From positions 86,356 through 150,355 of the forward strand of contig NZ_BMTY01000013.1 in the NCBI RefSeq assembly GCF_014649915.1: a DNA stretch of 64,000 nucleotides. The letters run 5' to 3'. The DNA comes from Streptomyces toxytricini (lineage in GTDB: Bacteria > Actinomycetota > Actinomycetes > Streptomycetales > Streptomycetaceae). Under the pieces are notes generated by a model, which was given only the letters and a program-made list of their open reading frames with translations, did no database searches and had not been told where the DNA came from. How positions within the stretch are numbered: position 1 is the stretch's first letter; every line of letters begins with the position of its first letter. The translations under genes and the position numbers were made by a program. Positions 16,986 to 24,694 of this stretch are shown piece after piece.

Positions 16986-17958
16986 CCGGCACCGGAACCG
17001 AACGCGCGAATCCGCCGTCCACCATCAGACCGGCCACCGTCTCCAACTCAGGGGGATTTCCCGCCAACTTCTCGAGAAAGGCATCGAAATCCGCACCGCA
17101 CGGCAGCAACAGCCGCTCCACGCGCTCCTGCACCGACCAACCGTCCCGGTCACGCCCGTCGTCGTACGGGGAGAACCACACGGAGCCGATGCCCTCGCCC
17201 TTGACCTTCACCGCCAGCAGACCGCCCTGCGCGAACGCCACGCACAGGTAGTCCTTCGTCAGGTGGTCCCGCAGGCACTTGTTCACGTACACCAGGTCGT
17301 TGACGGCAGCCTCCTCACGCACCGTGAAGAACGGCTGGTCGACCAGCACACCCAGGTCCACGTCCAGACCCGCGCCGACCGGCGCGCACCCGCCCGCGGC
17401 CTTCAGGAACGCCCGGTACGCCTCCGGCAGCCGGTAGCCGAGGTCCTCCTCGACCCCCTGCACCTGCTCCTCGCCCACCGACACCGCGGCCTTCGGCAGC
17501 GCCAGGTGCACCGGGCGCACCTCCTGCAGCGGACGCGTACCCCGCTTCTCGTGGTCCACGGGAGCCGTCGCCAGCCCGGCATGGTGCCGCAGCAGCGCCT
17601 TCACCTCGACCGGGACCAGCTCCATGCGCCGGGTCCCCGCCACGTGGTGCCACGTCCAGCCGTGCGGCGTCGCCACCGGCCCGACCGTGTCCCACAGGGG
17701 ATGGCCGGCGGCCTGCATGGCAGCGTTCGCCGACACGTAGTCCGTCAACCGCAGCTCGTCCACACCGAACCCCTCCGGGGGCTCGGCGATCTCCACGGCC
17801 GCACGCGCGTACGGCGAGAAGTCCGGATGTCCCTGCGCACCCATCCGCACGCCCTGGGGATGCCGAGCGGCCCGGACCGGGTCCGGGAAGTGCACGACCT
17901 GCCCCGAATACGCGGCGTTGGGTGGCGCGGCCTGCTCGCCGAGCCGACCTGTCGTCAT
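16963..17958 (-). CDS. Fusion of WHH-type HNH nuclease-like domain and SMI1/KNR4 (SUKH) domain
   Basis: 331 aa. Residues about 20-132 resemble HNH/ENDO VII toxin nucleases of the LHH/WHH group: HPDFSPYA, ANAAMQAAG, then WTWHHV (His104-His105), MELVP (112-116) and HHAG (125-128). The usual first His of the HxxxxH pair is Lys120, so metal binding could be altered. Residues about 160-310 are a SUKH domain (VEEDLGYRLPEAYRAFLKAAGG). SUKH proteins are best known as antidotes to nuclease and deaminase toxins. No export signal is present. The ATG is preceded by a purine-rich AGCAGGGGG. It is the first gene of a two-gene unit and divergent from the YwqJ-like/SUKH-3 pair. Confidence 0.72.
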   Translation of the reverse strand: MTTGRLGEQAAPPNAAYSGQVVHFPDPVRAARHPQGVRMGAQGHPDFSPYARAAVEIAEPPEGFGVDELRLTDYVSANAAMQAAGHPLWDTVGPVATPHGWTWHHVAGTRRMELVPVEVKALLRHHAGLATAPVDHEKRGTRPLQEVRPVHLALPKAAVSVGEEQVQGVEEDLGYRLPEAYRAFLKAAGGCAPVGAGLDVDLGVLVDQPFFTVREEAAVNDLVYVNKCLRDHLTKDYLCVAFAQGGLLAVKVKGEGIGSVWFSPYDDGRDRDGWSVQERVERLLLPCGADFDAFLEKLAGNPPELETVAGLMVDGGFARSVPVPGAAPVEG

Positions 17959-18083
17959 GGCAGTAGCCCCCTGCTGGATCTGGCTGGTTCACCACAGCCT
18001 ATGCGGTGGGGCAAGACCGGCCCCGCCCACGACCCGGTCCGTCCCACCCACCCCCACCATGACCGCAAACATCCGAATTGATA

Positions 18084-18093
18084 CGAATATTCG
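18084..18093. promoter_or_regulatory. AT-rich palindrome between divergent toxin-like operons
   Basis: CGAATATTCG is a perfect 10-bp palindrome inside an unusually AT-rich patch (about 18070-18095) in the 238-bp divergent region. It is well placed to be a shared promoter or operator for the two SUKH operons. No regulator gene is adjacent; the assignment is inference. Confidence 0.35.
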
Positions 18094-18196
18094 ACCCAGG
18101 TTCCACACCCCGGACGACATTTGACAGGCTGTCCCGCAAGCACGGGGGCGTGCGCACCAGCGGCCACCACCGCAGCCACGGGAGGGAAGACGCGAC

Positions 18197-18757
18197 ATGC
18201 AGAACACAGCGGCACGCGCAGCCGCGGGCACACGAGCCACGGCCGAGACCGGCCCGGGAACCCCCGGCCCCGCCGGAGACCCCCGCCTGCGCTGGAGCAC
18301 CGCCGACCGCACCGCGGTACCCGTACCGCGCTTCCGCCGCGACGGCATCCTGCCCACCGTCGCCGCCGCCCTCTCCGCCCGCGGCGAAATCCTCACCAGC
18401 ACCGCCGGCAAGGCCGACCAGCCGCCCGCGCTCCACCCGCTCGTCCAGGACTTCCTCGACACCCTCACCAGCGGCCAGCGCGAACGCTTCACCGGCCGCT
18501 GCCCCGAGGCCATCCTCCTCTCCCGACACCTCACCGCCACCGAAGGCGCCCGCAGCAAACGCGCCTCCCGCAAGCCCCTCACCGCCAACGAGGCCCGCCG
18601 CTCCCTCAAGAACTCCAAGATCACCGCACGCCGCATCCGGGAGGACGGCGACCCCCTCCACGGCACCTACGCACCTCCCTGCCGCTCCTGCGAGGCCCTC
18701 CTCGCCCACTTCGGCGTACGCCACGTCGACCTCACACCCGCGTCAGAGAAGGCCTGA
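18197..18757 (+). CDS. YwqJ-like nucleic-acid deaminase
   Basis: 186 aa. After a low-complexity N-terminus (1-30) the sequence carries the deaminase signature of the YwqJ family: GRCPEA with Cys102 and catalytic-type Glu104, and PCRSC with Cys162 and Cys165 as the remaining zinc ligands, at the spacing expected of this fold. In polymorphic toxins this domain sits at the C-terminus of large secreted proteins. Here it stands nearly alone with no signal peptide, secretion or pre-toxin domain, so an intracellular role is suggested. The SUKH-3 gene starts 11 bp downstream, giving a toxin-immunity-like pair. Known catalytic substrates of the family are nucleic acids or nucleotides; the specific target is unknown. 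Confidence 0.78.
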   Translation: MQNTAARAAAGTRATAETGPGTPGPAGDPRLRWSTADRTAVPVPRFRRDGILPTVAAALSARGEILTSTAGKADQPPALHPLVQDFLDTLTSGQRERFTGRCPEAILLSRHLTATEGARSKRASRKPLTANEARRSLKNSKITARRIREDGDPLHGTYAPPCRSCEALLAHFGVRHVDLTPASEKA

Positions 18758-18768
18758 ACCCCACCACC

Positions 18769-19281
18769 ATGACCACCCCCTCCGCCTCCTACGACCGCTC
18801 CTCCGCCACCCGCTTCCCCACCGCCGTCGACCACGCACTGCGCACCGCCGGCTGGGAACCGGGCCGCTGGGACATCAAGCAGGCCGAATACTGGGCCGAC
18901 GCCCTCCGCGACCACACCACCCCGGCCGGCCACCGCCACACCGTCTTCCCCGCCGCCGTCGAGGCCTGGGCCGAATTCGGCGGCCTCACCATCACCGCCC
19001 CGGGCCCCGGCCGGCAGATAGCGCCCGTCCCCGTCCGGCTCGACCCCCTCACGGGCCTCCACCTCGCCCGCACCTTCGCCGACCTCGGACGCGCCCTCAA
19101 CACCCACCTCTGCCCCCTCGGCACCGACTCCGACGGCGACTCCCACCTCGCCATCGACCAGGAAGGCCGCGTCTACGCCATCGACCACACCGGCGACTGG
19201 TACCTCGGCCCCCGCATGGACGAAGCCCTCACCCTCCTCCTGACCGGCCTCCAGCCGGCCCGGCTCATCAGCGCCCCCTGA
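18769..19281 (+). CDS. SUKH-3 family immunity-like protein
   Basis: 170 aa from the ATG at 18769, chosen because an in-frame upstream extension would overlap the deaminase gene completely. The pattern RFPTAVDHALRTAGW at the start, then AAVEAWAEFGGL and a terminal IDHTGDWYLGPRMDEALTLLL, is typical of SUKH-3 proteins. These bind and neutralise a partner toxin, often a YwqJ-type deaminase. The 11-bp gap to the deaminase gene and the same orientation imply co-translation. It is convergent with the histidine kinase gene across a hairpin. Confidence 0.8.
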   Translation: MTTPSASYDRSSATRFPTAVDHALRTAGWEPGRWDIKQAEYWADALRDHTTPAGHRHTVFPAAVEAWAEFGGLTITAPGPGRQIAPVPVRLDPLTGLHLARTFADLGRALNTHLCPLGTDSDGDSHLAIDQEGRVYAIDHTGDWYLGPRMDEALTLLLTGLQPARLISAP

Positions 19282-19332
19282 CCACCCGGGCACCGCCCGC
19301 CCCGCGGCGGCCGCCGGCACGGCATACCGCCC

Positions 19333-19357
19333 CCGCCCGCGTCCGTGCAGCGGGCGG
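19333..19357. terminator. Bidirectional hairpin between SUKH-3 and histidine kinase genes
   Basis: Perfect 8-bp arms CCGCCCGC (19333-19340) and GCGGGCGG (19350-19357) with a 9-nt loop, between two convergent stop codons. Confidence 0.55.
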
Positions 19358-19392
19358 CCCCCAGGGCCTGTCGTCACCGCAGCGGGCCGCCC

Positions 19393-20670
19393 TCACCCCC
19401 GCGGCACCCCCGGCAGCACCGCCGACACCCGGAACCCGCCCGCTTCCGTCGGACCGGACACGAACACCCCGCCCAGCCCCACCACCCGCTCACGCATCCC
19501 CACCAGCCCGTTCCCCCCGCTCGGCAGCCCCGGCAGAGCCGCACCCGCCGCCCCCGGCCCGTTCTCCACCTGCATCGCCACCTCCCCCTCCCGATGCGCC
19601 AGCCGCACCACCACACGCGCACCCGGCGCATGCTTGTGGCAGTTCGTGAGCGCCTCCTGCACCACCCGGTACGCCGTCCGCTCCACCACCGCCGGATACG
19701 CCCCCGCCGCACCCCGCACATCCAGCTCGACGACCATCCCCGCCGCCCGCGACTCCCCCACCAGCGCCTCCAGCCCCGCCAGCCCCGGCCCCTCCTCCCC
19801 ACCCGAAGACACCGCCACCGCCACTGCCGGCGCCTGCTCCACCACCCGCTCCGGCCGATCCGGCCGCGGCGACCGCAGCACCCCGAGCATCTCCCGCAAC
19901 TCCGTCAACGCCTGCCGGCCCATGTCCCCCACCAGCGCCGCGTTCTGCGCCGCCTTCACCGGATCCTTCGCCGCCACCGCCTGCAACGCCGCCGCATGCA
20001 CCACCATCAGCGACACCCGGTGCGCCACCACGTCGTGCATCTCCCGCGCAATGCGCGTCCGCTCCTCCGTACGGGCCCACTCCGCCCGCTCCTCCGCCCG
20101 GTCCGCAAGCAGCGACAGCTCCCGCTCCAGCGAATCCGCCCGCTCCTGCAGGCTCTCCATCAGCCGACGCCGCGCCCCCACGTACATGCCCAGCAGCACC
20201 GGCGGCACCGTCAGCGCCACCGCCATGAACAGCGACAGCCCGACCACCAGCGTCCGCCCGGCCTCCTCCTCGCCGACCGTGCGCACGTACGTCACGACGA
20301 ACGTGGCGACGAAGGACATCACGGAGAGCGTCGCCGTGATCCGCCGCGGAACCTCGCAGGCGGCGAGCGTGTACAGCCCCACCAGGCTGAGCAGGAAGCC
20401 CATCTCCGCCGGCGTGACGGCGATGCCGACGAGCACCACCGCGACCGGCACCCGCCGCCGCAGCACGACGACGGCCCCGGTCAACACCCCGAACAGCACT
20501 CCCAGCGCCACGGGCACACCGGCGTCACGGGCGAAGACCACCCCCTCCGCGGCACACTCGGCGACCGACACCCCCGCCAGCGACACGTCCAGCACGGCGG
20601 CCCGCCGCCGGTCCCACCACAGGGGCCCGTCCCGCCCGTCCCCACCCTGCTCTTCCCCCGAAACGGCCAT
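19393..20670 (-). CDS. Sensor histidine kinase, DesK/NarL-type, orphan
   Basis: About 425 aa from the ATG at 20670 (preceded by GGGTGGGG); an upstream in-frame extension to 20766 lacks signal character. The N-terminal half has about five hydrophobic helices (roughly residues 25-185), then a coiled-coil linker, the HisKA_3 dimerisation helix with REMHDVVAH (phospho-His) and an HATPase domain with N-box (ALTNCHKHA) and G-box (GNGLVGMRERV). All catalytic parts are present. Kinases of this class normally pair with an adjacent LuxR-type response regulator, but none is next to it. The nearest LuxR regulators in the window are more than 12 kb away. Confidence 0.9.
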   Translation of the reverse strand: MAVSGEEQGGDGRDGPLWWDRRRAAVLDVSLAGVSVAECAAEGVVFARDAGVPVALGVLFGVLTGAVVVLRRRVPVAVVLVGIAVTPAEMGFLLSLVGLYTLAACEVPRRITATLSVMSFVATFVVTYVRTVGEEEAGRTLVVGLSLFMAVALTVPPVLLGMYVGARRRLMESLQERADSLERELSLLADRAEERAEWARTEERTRIAREMHDVVAHRVSLMVVHAAALQAVAAKDPVKAAQNAALVGDMGRQALTELREMLGVLRSPRPDRPERVVEQAPAVAVAVSSGGEEGPGLAGLEALVGESRAAGMVVELDVRGAAGAYPAVVERTAYRVVQEALTNCHKHAPGARVVVRLAHREGEVAMQVENGPGAAGAALPGLPSGGNGLVGMRERVVGLGGVFVSGPTEAGGFRVSAVLPGVPRG

Positions 20671-20801
20671 GCGCCCCACCCTACGCAGCGCCCCCAGCAC
20701 ACCGGCGACGGGAATTCCCGCGAACCACCGGTATTCGCACGTACGACTGAATCGCCCACCCCTCAAGACCTGAATCCCACATTCCGGACGACAGTGGAGG
20801 C

Positions 20802-21716
20802 ATGACCGAAACCCGACAGGCGCACGGCGACGACACCGGCGGCCTGCGCAACGGCACGACCACCTTCGAGGCCCTCCGCGACCAGGCCGTCGCCCTCCGC
20901 CGCCAGGGCCTCAGCCGCCGCCAGATCCGCGACCACCTCCACGTCCACAACAACGACATCCTGACCCGCCTCCTGGAAGGCGAGCCCCCACCCGACTGGA
21001 CCCGCCGCCCCAACGCCAAGGACGACCTCCGCGCCCGCGCCCGCGAGCTCCGCCTCCAGGGCATGACCTACGACCGGATCCAGCTCGAACTGGGCTGCTC
21101 GAAGAGCTCGATCTCCCTCTGGGTCCGCGACCTCCCGAAACCGGACAGCCGCTCGCCGCAGGAGCAAGGACGCGAGGGGGCGTACAAGCGCTGGTCCCTG
21201 GAGGCCCCCCGCAGGGAAGCCGAGCGCAGCGCCGTGATCGACGCCGCGAGGGACGAGGTTGGCGCGATGTCCGAGCGCGAGCTGTTCCTCGCAGGCGTCG
21301 CCCTGTACTGGGCGGAAGGGAGCAAGAGCAAGCCGTACCGCCGGGATGAGAGCGTGATCTTCGTGAACAGCGATCCGGGCATCATCCGGGTGCACCTGGC
21401 ATGGCTGAAGCTCCTGGAGGTGGACCCGGCCCGGCTGCGTTTCCGTGTGATGGTGCACGAGACGGCGGACGTACAGGGCGCCGAGTCGTATTGGGCCGCC
21501 GTTGCCGGAGTAAAGCCGACGGAACTTCAGAGGACGACGCTCAAGAAGCACAACCCGAAGACCGTTCGCAAGAACACCGGCGAGAACTACCGGGGCTGTC
21601 TGGTCGTCCGGGTGTCCGCAGCACGCGACTTGTACCGTCGCATCGAAGGCACTTGGTGCGGCATAGTAGGTGCCGTCGACCCGGGCAGGAATAACCAAAT
21701 GTCCGATTCGGGTTGA
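20802..21716 (+). CDS. Two-HTH protein with LAGLIDADG-like C-terminal region
   Basis: 304 aa. Two helix-turn-helix-like segments are visible: residues about 24-57 (ALRRQGLSRRQIRDHL) and 75-110 (RLQGMTYDRIQLELGCSKSSISLWV). The C-terminal half starts with LFLAGVALYWAEG (161-173), which resembles motif 1 of LAGLIDADG homing endonucleases, followed by FVNSDPGIIRVHLAWLKLL and a second half with AESYWAAVAGV. It could be a domesticated homing endonuclease acting as a DNA-binding regulator. GGAGG lies only one base before the ATG, so a downstream start is possible. It ends 7 bp before tRNA-Gln. Codon use is slightly less GC-biased in its second half. Confidence 0.7.
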   Translation: MTETRQAHGDDTGGLRNGTTTFEALRDQAVALRRQGLSRRQIRDHLHVHNNDILTRLLEGEPPPDWTRRPNAKDDLRARARELRLQGMTYDRIQLELGCSKSSISLWVRDLPKPDSRSPQEQGREGAYKRWSLEAPRREAERSAVIDAARDEVGAMSERELFLAGVALYWAEGSKSKPYRRDESVIFVNSDPGIIRVHLAWLKLLEVDPARLRFRVMVHETADVQGAESYWAAVAGVKPTELQRTTLKKHNPKTVRKNTGENYRGCLVVRVSAARDLYRRIEGTWCGIVGAVDPGRNNQMSDSG

Positions 21717-21723
21717 TTTATTA

Positions 21724-21794
21724 TCCCCTGTGGTGTAAAGGCAGCACTGAGGTTTTTGGTACCTTATGTCCGGGTTCGAATCCTGGCAGGGGAG
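21724..21794 (+). tRNA. tRNA-Gln (anticodon UUG)
   Basis: 71 nt. Acceptor stem TCCCCTG/CAGGGGA, D arm GTGT-AAAGGCA-GCAC, anticodon stem GAGGT/ACCTT with loop TTTTGGT (anticodon TTG), T arm CCGGG-TTCGAAT-CCTGG, discriminator G. The 3' CCA is not encoded. It reads CAA codons, and possibly CAG by wobble. Confidence 0.95.
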
Positions 21795-21805
21795 CAATAG
21801 CGGTT

Positions 21806-21833
21806 CGGGTCCTGACCGGAAGGTCGGGACCCG
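21806..21833 (+). terminator. Hairpin downstream of tRNA-Gln
   Basis: 12-bp arms CGGGTCCTGACC and GGTCGGGACCCG (one G-U pair) with a GGAA tetraloop, 11 bp past the tRNA and upstream of glmU. Probable tRNA terminator. Confidence 0.75.
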
Positions 21834-21903
21834 CCCTCGTTTACGGCGTCTGGCCCCCCGGTATCCTTCGGGGGTCCACCACCCGAAGCCGAAGGGCACA
21901 CCC

Positions 21904-23352
21904 GTGAGCGCCAACCGCCCGGCAGCCGTCGTCGTACTCGCAGCGGGTGAGGGCACCCGCATGAAGTCGGCCACTCCCAAGGTCCTCCACGAGATCTGCG
22001 GGCGGTCGCTCGTCGGACACGTCGTCGCCGCCGCGCGCGAGCTGGACCCCGAGCACCTCGTGGTGGTCGTCGGCCACGCCCGTGAGCAGGTCGCGGCCCA
22101 CCTCGCCGAGATCGACGCGGACGTCCGCACCGCCGTCCAGTACGAGCAGAACGGCACCGGCCACGCCGTCCGCATGGCGCTGCAGGAGCTCGGCGGGTCC
22201 GTCGACGGGACCGTCGTCGTCGTGTGCGGTGACACTCCGCTGCTGACCGGTGAGACGCTCGGCGCCCTGGTCGCGACGCACAGCGCCGACGGCAACGCCG
22301 TGACGGTGCTGACGGCGGAGGTCCCGGACTCCACCGGGTACGGCCGCATCGTGCGCGACGCGGAGACCGGCGCGGTCACCGCGATCGTGGAGCACAAGGA
22401 CGCGACCGACGCGCAGCGCGCGATCCGGGAGATCAACTCGGGGGTGTTCGCGTTCGACGGCGCGCTGCTGGCGGACGCCCTGGGCAAGGTCCGGACGGAC
22501 AACAGCCAGGGCGAGGAGTACCTGACGGACGTGCTGGGGATCCTGCGGGAGGCCGGCCACCGGGTGGGTGCGTCGGTGGGGAGCGACCACCGGCAGATCC
22601 TGGGGATCAACAACCGCGTGCAGTTGGCGGAGGCGCGGGCGCTGCTGAACGGGCGGCTGCTGGAGCGGGCGATGCTGGCGGGCGTGACGGTGGTGGATCC
22701 GGGGAGCACGTTCGTCGACGTGTCGGTGACTTTCGGCCAGGACGCGCTGGTGCATCCGGGGACGCAGCTGCTGGGGGCCACGCATGTCGGCGAGGGTGCC
22801 GAGGTGGGTCCGAACACGCGGCTGCGGGACACGCAGGTGGGTGCGGGTGCGCGGGTGGACAACACGGTGGCGGAGTCGGCGGTGATCGGTGCGTCGGCGT
22901 CGGTGGGTCCGTACGCGTACCTGCGGCCGGGGACGAACCTGGGTGTGAAGGCGAAGGCCGGCACGTACGTGGAGATGAAGAACGCGACGATCGGCGAGGG
23001 CACGAAGGTGCCGCACCTGTCGTACGTGGGTGACGCGACGATCGGGGAGTACACGAACATCGGTGCGGCGAGCGTGTTCGTGAACTACGACGGTGAGCAC
23101 AAGCACCACACGGTGGTGGGCTCACATTGCAAGACGGGTTCGGACAACATGTTTGTGGCGCCCGTCACGATCGGGGACGGTGCCTACACGGCCGCGGGGT
23201 CGGTGATCACGAAGGACGTGCCGGCGGGTGCGTTGGCCGTGGCGCGGGGCCAGCAGCGGAATATCGAGGGCTGGGTGGCTCGGAAGCGGCCGGGGAGTGC
23301 GGCTGCTTCGGCGGCGCAGTCGGCGGCCGGTGAGGGGTCCTCGGGGGCCTGA
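21904..23352 (+). CDS. glmU: Bifunctional GlcN-1-P acetyltransferase / UDP-GlcNAc pyrophosphorylase GlmU
   Basis: 482 aa from a GTG at 21904. It makes UDP-N-acetylglucosamine for peptidoglycan in two steps: acetylation of glucosamine-1-phosphate, then uridylyl transfer. The N-terminal nucleotidyltransferase domain begins with LAAGEGTRM (about residues 13-21) and contains QNGTGHAV. The C-terminal half is a left-handed beta helix of hexapeptide repeats (from about 255), ending in the acetyl-CoA-binding segment near AAGSVITKDVPAG. The Ala/Ser-rich tail is disordered. The first half uses C-ending codons, the second G-ending codons, a strand-local skew also seen in neighbours. prs follows 146 bp downstream. 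Confidence 0.98.
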   Translation: MSANRPAAVVVLAAGEGTRMKSATPKVLHEICGRSLVGHVVAAARELDPEHLVVVVGHAREQVAAHLAEIDADVRTAVQYEQNGTGHAVRMALQELGGSVDGTVVVVCGDTPLLTGETLGALVATHSADGNAVTVLTAEVPDSTGYGRIVRDAETGAVTAIVEHKDATDAQRAIREINSGVFAFDGALLADALGKVRTDNSQGEEYLTDVLGILREAGHRVGASVGSDHRQILGINNRVQLAEARALLNGRLLERAMLAGVTVVDPGSTFVDVSVTFGQDALVHPGTQLLGATHVGEGAEVGPNTRLRDTQVGAGARVDNTVAESAVIGASASVGPYAYLRPGTNLGVKAKAGTYVEMKNATIGEGTKVPHLSYVGDATIGEYTNIGAASVFVNYDGEHKHHTVVGSHCKTGSDNMFVAPVTIGDGAYTAAGSVITKDVPAGALAVARGQQRNIEGWVARKRPGSAAASAAQSAAGEGSSGA

Positions 23353-23498
23353 GCGGCTCTTCCGGGTGAACTGTCCGGAAACAGGTGCGCCGGGGACGGC
23401 GTACCGTGATAGGTGCACGCAATTCGGCTGGCTCACCGTGTGCGGGACGGACGCACATGGGGGCGAGCAGCTTTCAACACGTCTGAGGAGACTGTGCT

Positions 23499-24476
23499 GT
23501 GACCGGGATCAAGACGACCGGCGAGAAGAAGCTGATGCTCTTCTCCGGCCGCGCCCACCCCGAGCTGGCCGAGGAGGTTGCGCACCAGCTGGGCGTCCAG
23601 CTCGTGCCGACCAAGGCTTTCGACTTCGCCAACGGTGAGATCTACGTCCGCTTCCAGGAGTCGGCGCGTGGTGCGGACTGCTTCCTGATCCAGAGCCACA
23701 CGGCTCCGATCAACAAGTGGATCATGGAGCAGCTGATCATGCTGGACGCGCTGAAGCGCGCGTCGGCCCGTTCCATCACGGTGATCATCCCGTCGTACGG
23801 GTACGCCCGCCAGGACAAGAAGCACAAGGGCCGCGAGCCGATCTCGGCGCGTCTGGTCGCGGACCTGCTGAAGACGGCGGGTGCGGACCGCATCCTGACG
23901 GTGGACCTGCACACGGACCAGATCCAGGGCTTCTTCGACGGCCCGGTCGACCACCTGTCGGCGCTGCCGGTCCTGGCGGACTACGTGGGTGCCAAGGTGG
24001 ACCGCACGAAGCTGACGATCGTCTCTCCGGATGCCGGCCGCGTGCGGGTGGCGGACCGCTGGTGCGACCGTCTGGACGCCCCGCTGGCGATCGTGCACAA
24101 GCGGCGTGACAAGGACGTCGCCAACCAGGTGACGGTCCACGAGGTGGTCGGCGAGGTCAAGGGCCGGGTGTGCGTCCTGGTCGACGACATGATCGACACG
24201 GGTGGCACGATCTGCGCGGCGGCCGAGGCGCTGTTCGCGCACGGTGCGGAGGACGTGATCGTGACGGCGACGCACGGCATCCTGTCGGGGCCGGCGGCGG
24301 ACCGTCTGAAGAACTCGAAGGTGAGCGAGTTCGTGTTCACGAACACGCTGCCGGATCCCTCGGACCTGGAGCTGGACAAGATCACGGTGCTGTCGATCGC
24401 GCCGACGATCGCGCGTGCGGTCCGCGAGGTGTTCGAGGACGGTTCGGTGACGAGCCTGTTCGAAGAGCAGCAGTAG
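23499..24476 (+). CDS. prs: Ribose-phosphate pyrophosphokinase (PRPP synthetase)
   Basis: 325 aa from a GTG with GAGGAG upstream. It converts ribose-5-phosphate and ATP to PRPP for nucleotide, His, Trp and NAD synthesis. Landmarks: the flexible-loop region YARQDKKHKGREPIS, the divalent-cation site around TVDLHTDQIQGFFD, and the PRPP-binding loop VLVDDMIDTGGTI. Length and motifs match class I enzymes. It sits between glmU and rplY in the order usual for actinobacteria; a separate promoter drives rplY. Confidence 0.98.
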   Translation: MTGIKTTGEKKLMLFSGRAHPELAEEVAHQLGVQLVPTKAFDFANGEIYVRFQESARGADCFLIQSHTAPINKWIMEQLIMLDALKRASARSITVIIPSYGYARQDKKHKGREPISARLVADLLKTAGADRILTVDLHTDQIQGFFDGPVDHLSALPVLADYVGAKVDRTKLTIVSPDAGRVRVADRWCDRLDAPLAIVHKRRDKDVANQVTVHEVVGEVKGRVCVLVDDMIDTGGTICAAAEALFAHGAEDVIVTATHGILSGPAADRLKNSKVSEFVFTNTLPDPSDLELDKITVLSIAPTIARAVREVFEDGSVTSLFEEQQ

Positions 24477-24487
24477 AGCAGGAGCGG

Positions 24488-24504
24488 GACGCCCCGGGGG
24501 CGTC
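24488..24504 (+). terminator. Hairpin after prs
   Basis: GACGCCCC-G-GGGGCGTC, 11 bp past the prs stop codon. The short dyad has a very tight loop, so the real loop is probably larger. It lies upstream of the rplY promoter. Confidence 0.45.
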
Positions 24505-24538
24505 GGCCGTGGTGGCCGGCGCCCTGGGGGAGATCCTT

Positions 24539-24567
24539 TTGGGTGCGGCCTCCGCGCCGGGTAGACT
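24539..24567 (+). promoter_or_regulatory. Predicted housekeeping promoter of rplY
   Basis: TTGGGT (24539-24544), 17 bp, TAGACT (24562-24567): a good match to a vegetative HrdB promoter. The predicted start is near 24574, leaving a leader of about 120 nt that contains GGTGAC/GTCACC arms shortly before the start codon. An 11-bp inverted repeat (24543-24553 with 24587-24597) spans the promoter. Confidence 0.6.
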
Positions 24568-24694
24568 CTCAGGGTTGCTCGGCGAGGGAGGCCGCACTTG
24601 TGTGCGGGTGCTCCGTTATCGACGCGCTCTTCGTAGCAGGCCGTTTCGTGGCCGGGTGACCGTTGTCCGTTCCGTCACCCCACGAGGAGTGAAC

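Noticed and set aside
15529-18081. 850-aa Gly/Ala-rich plus-strand frame over the SUKH genes
   Set aside because: Its repeats are the antisense of the 162-bp duplication; no RBS or domain; opposite strand encodes recognisable YrhB, SUKH and deaminase-like motifs.
24543-24597. 11-bp inverted repeat in the rplY region as a leader hairpin or riboswitch
   Set aside because: The left arm lies within the promoter spacer upstream of the predicted start, so the full hairpin would not be in the mRNA; kept only as a possible DNA-level site.
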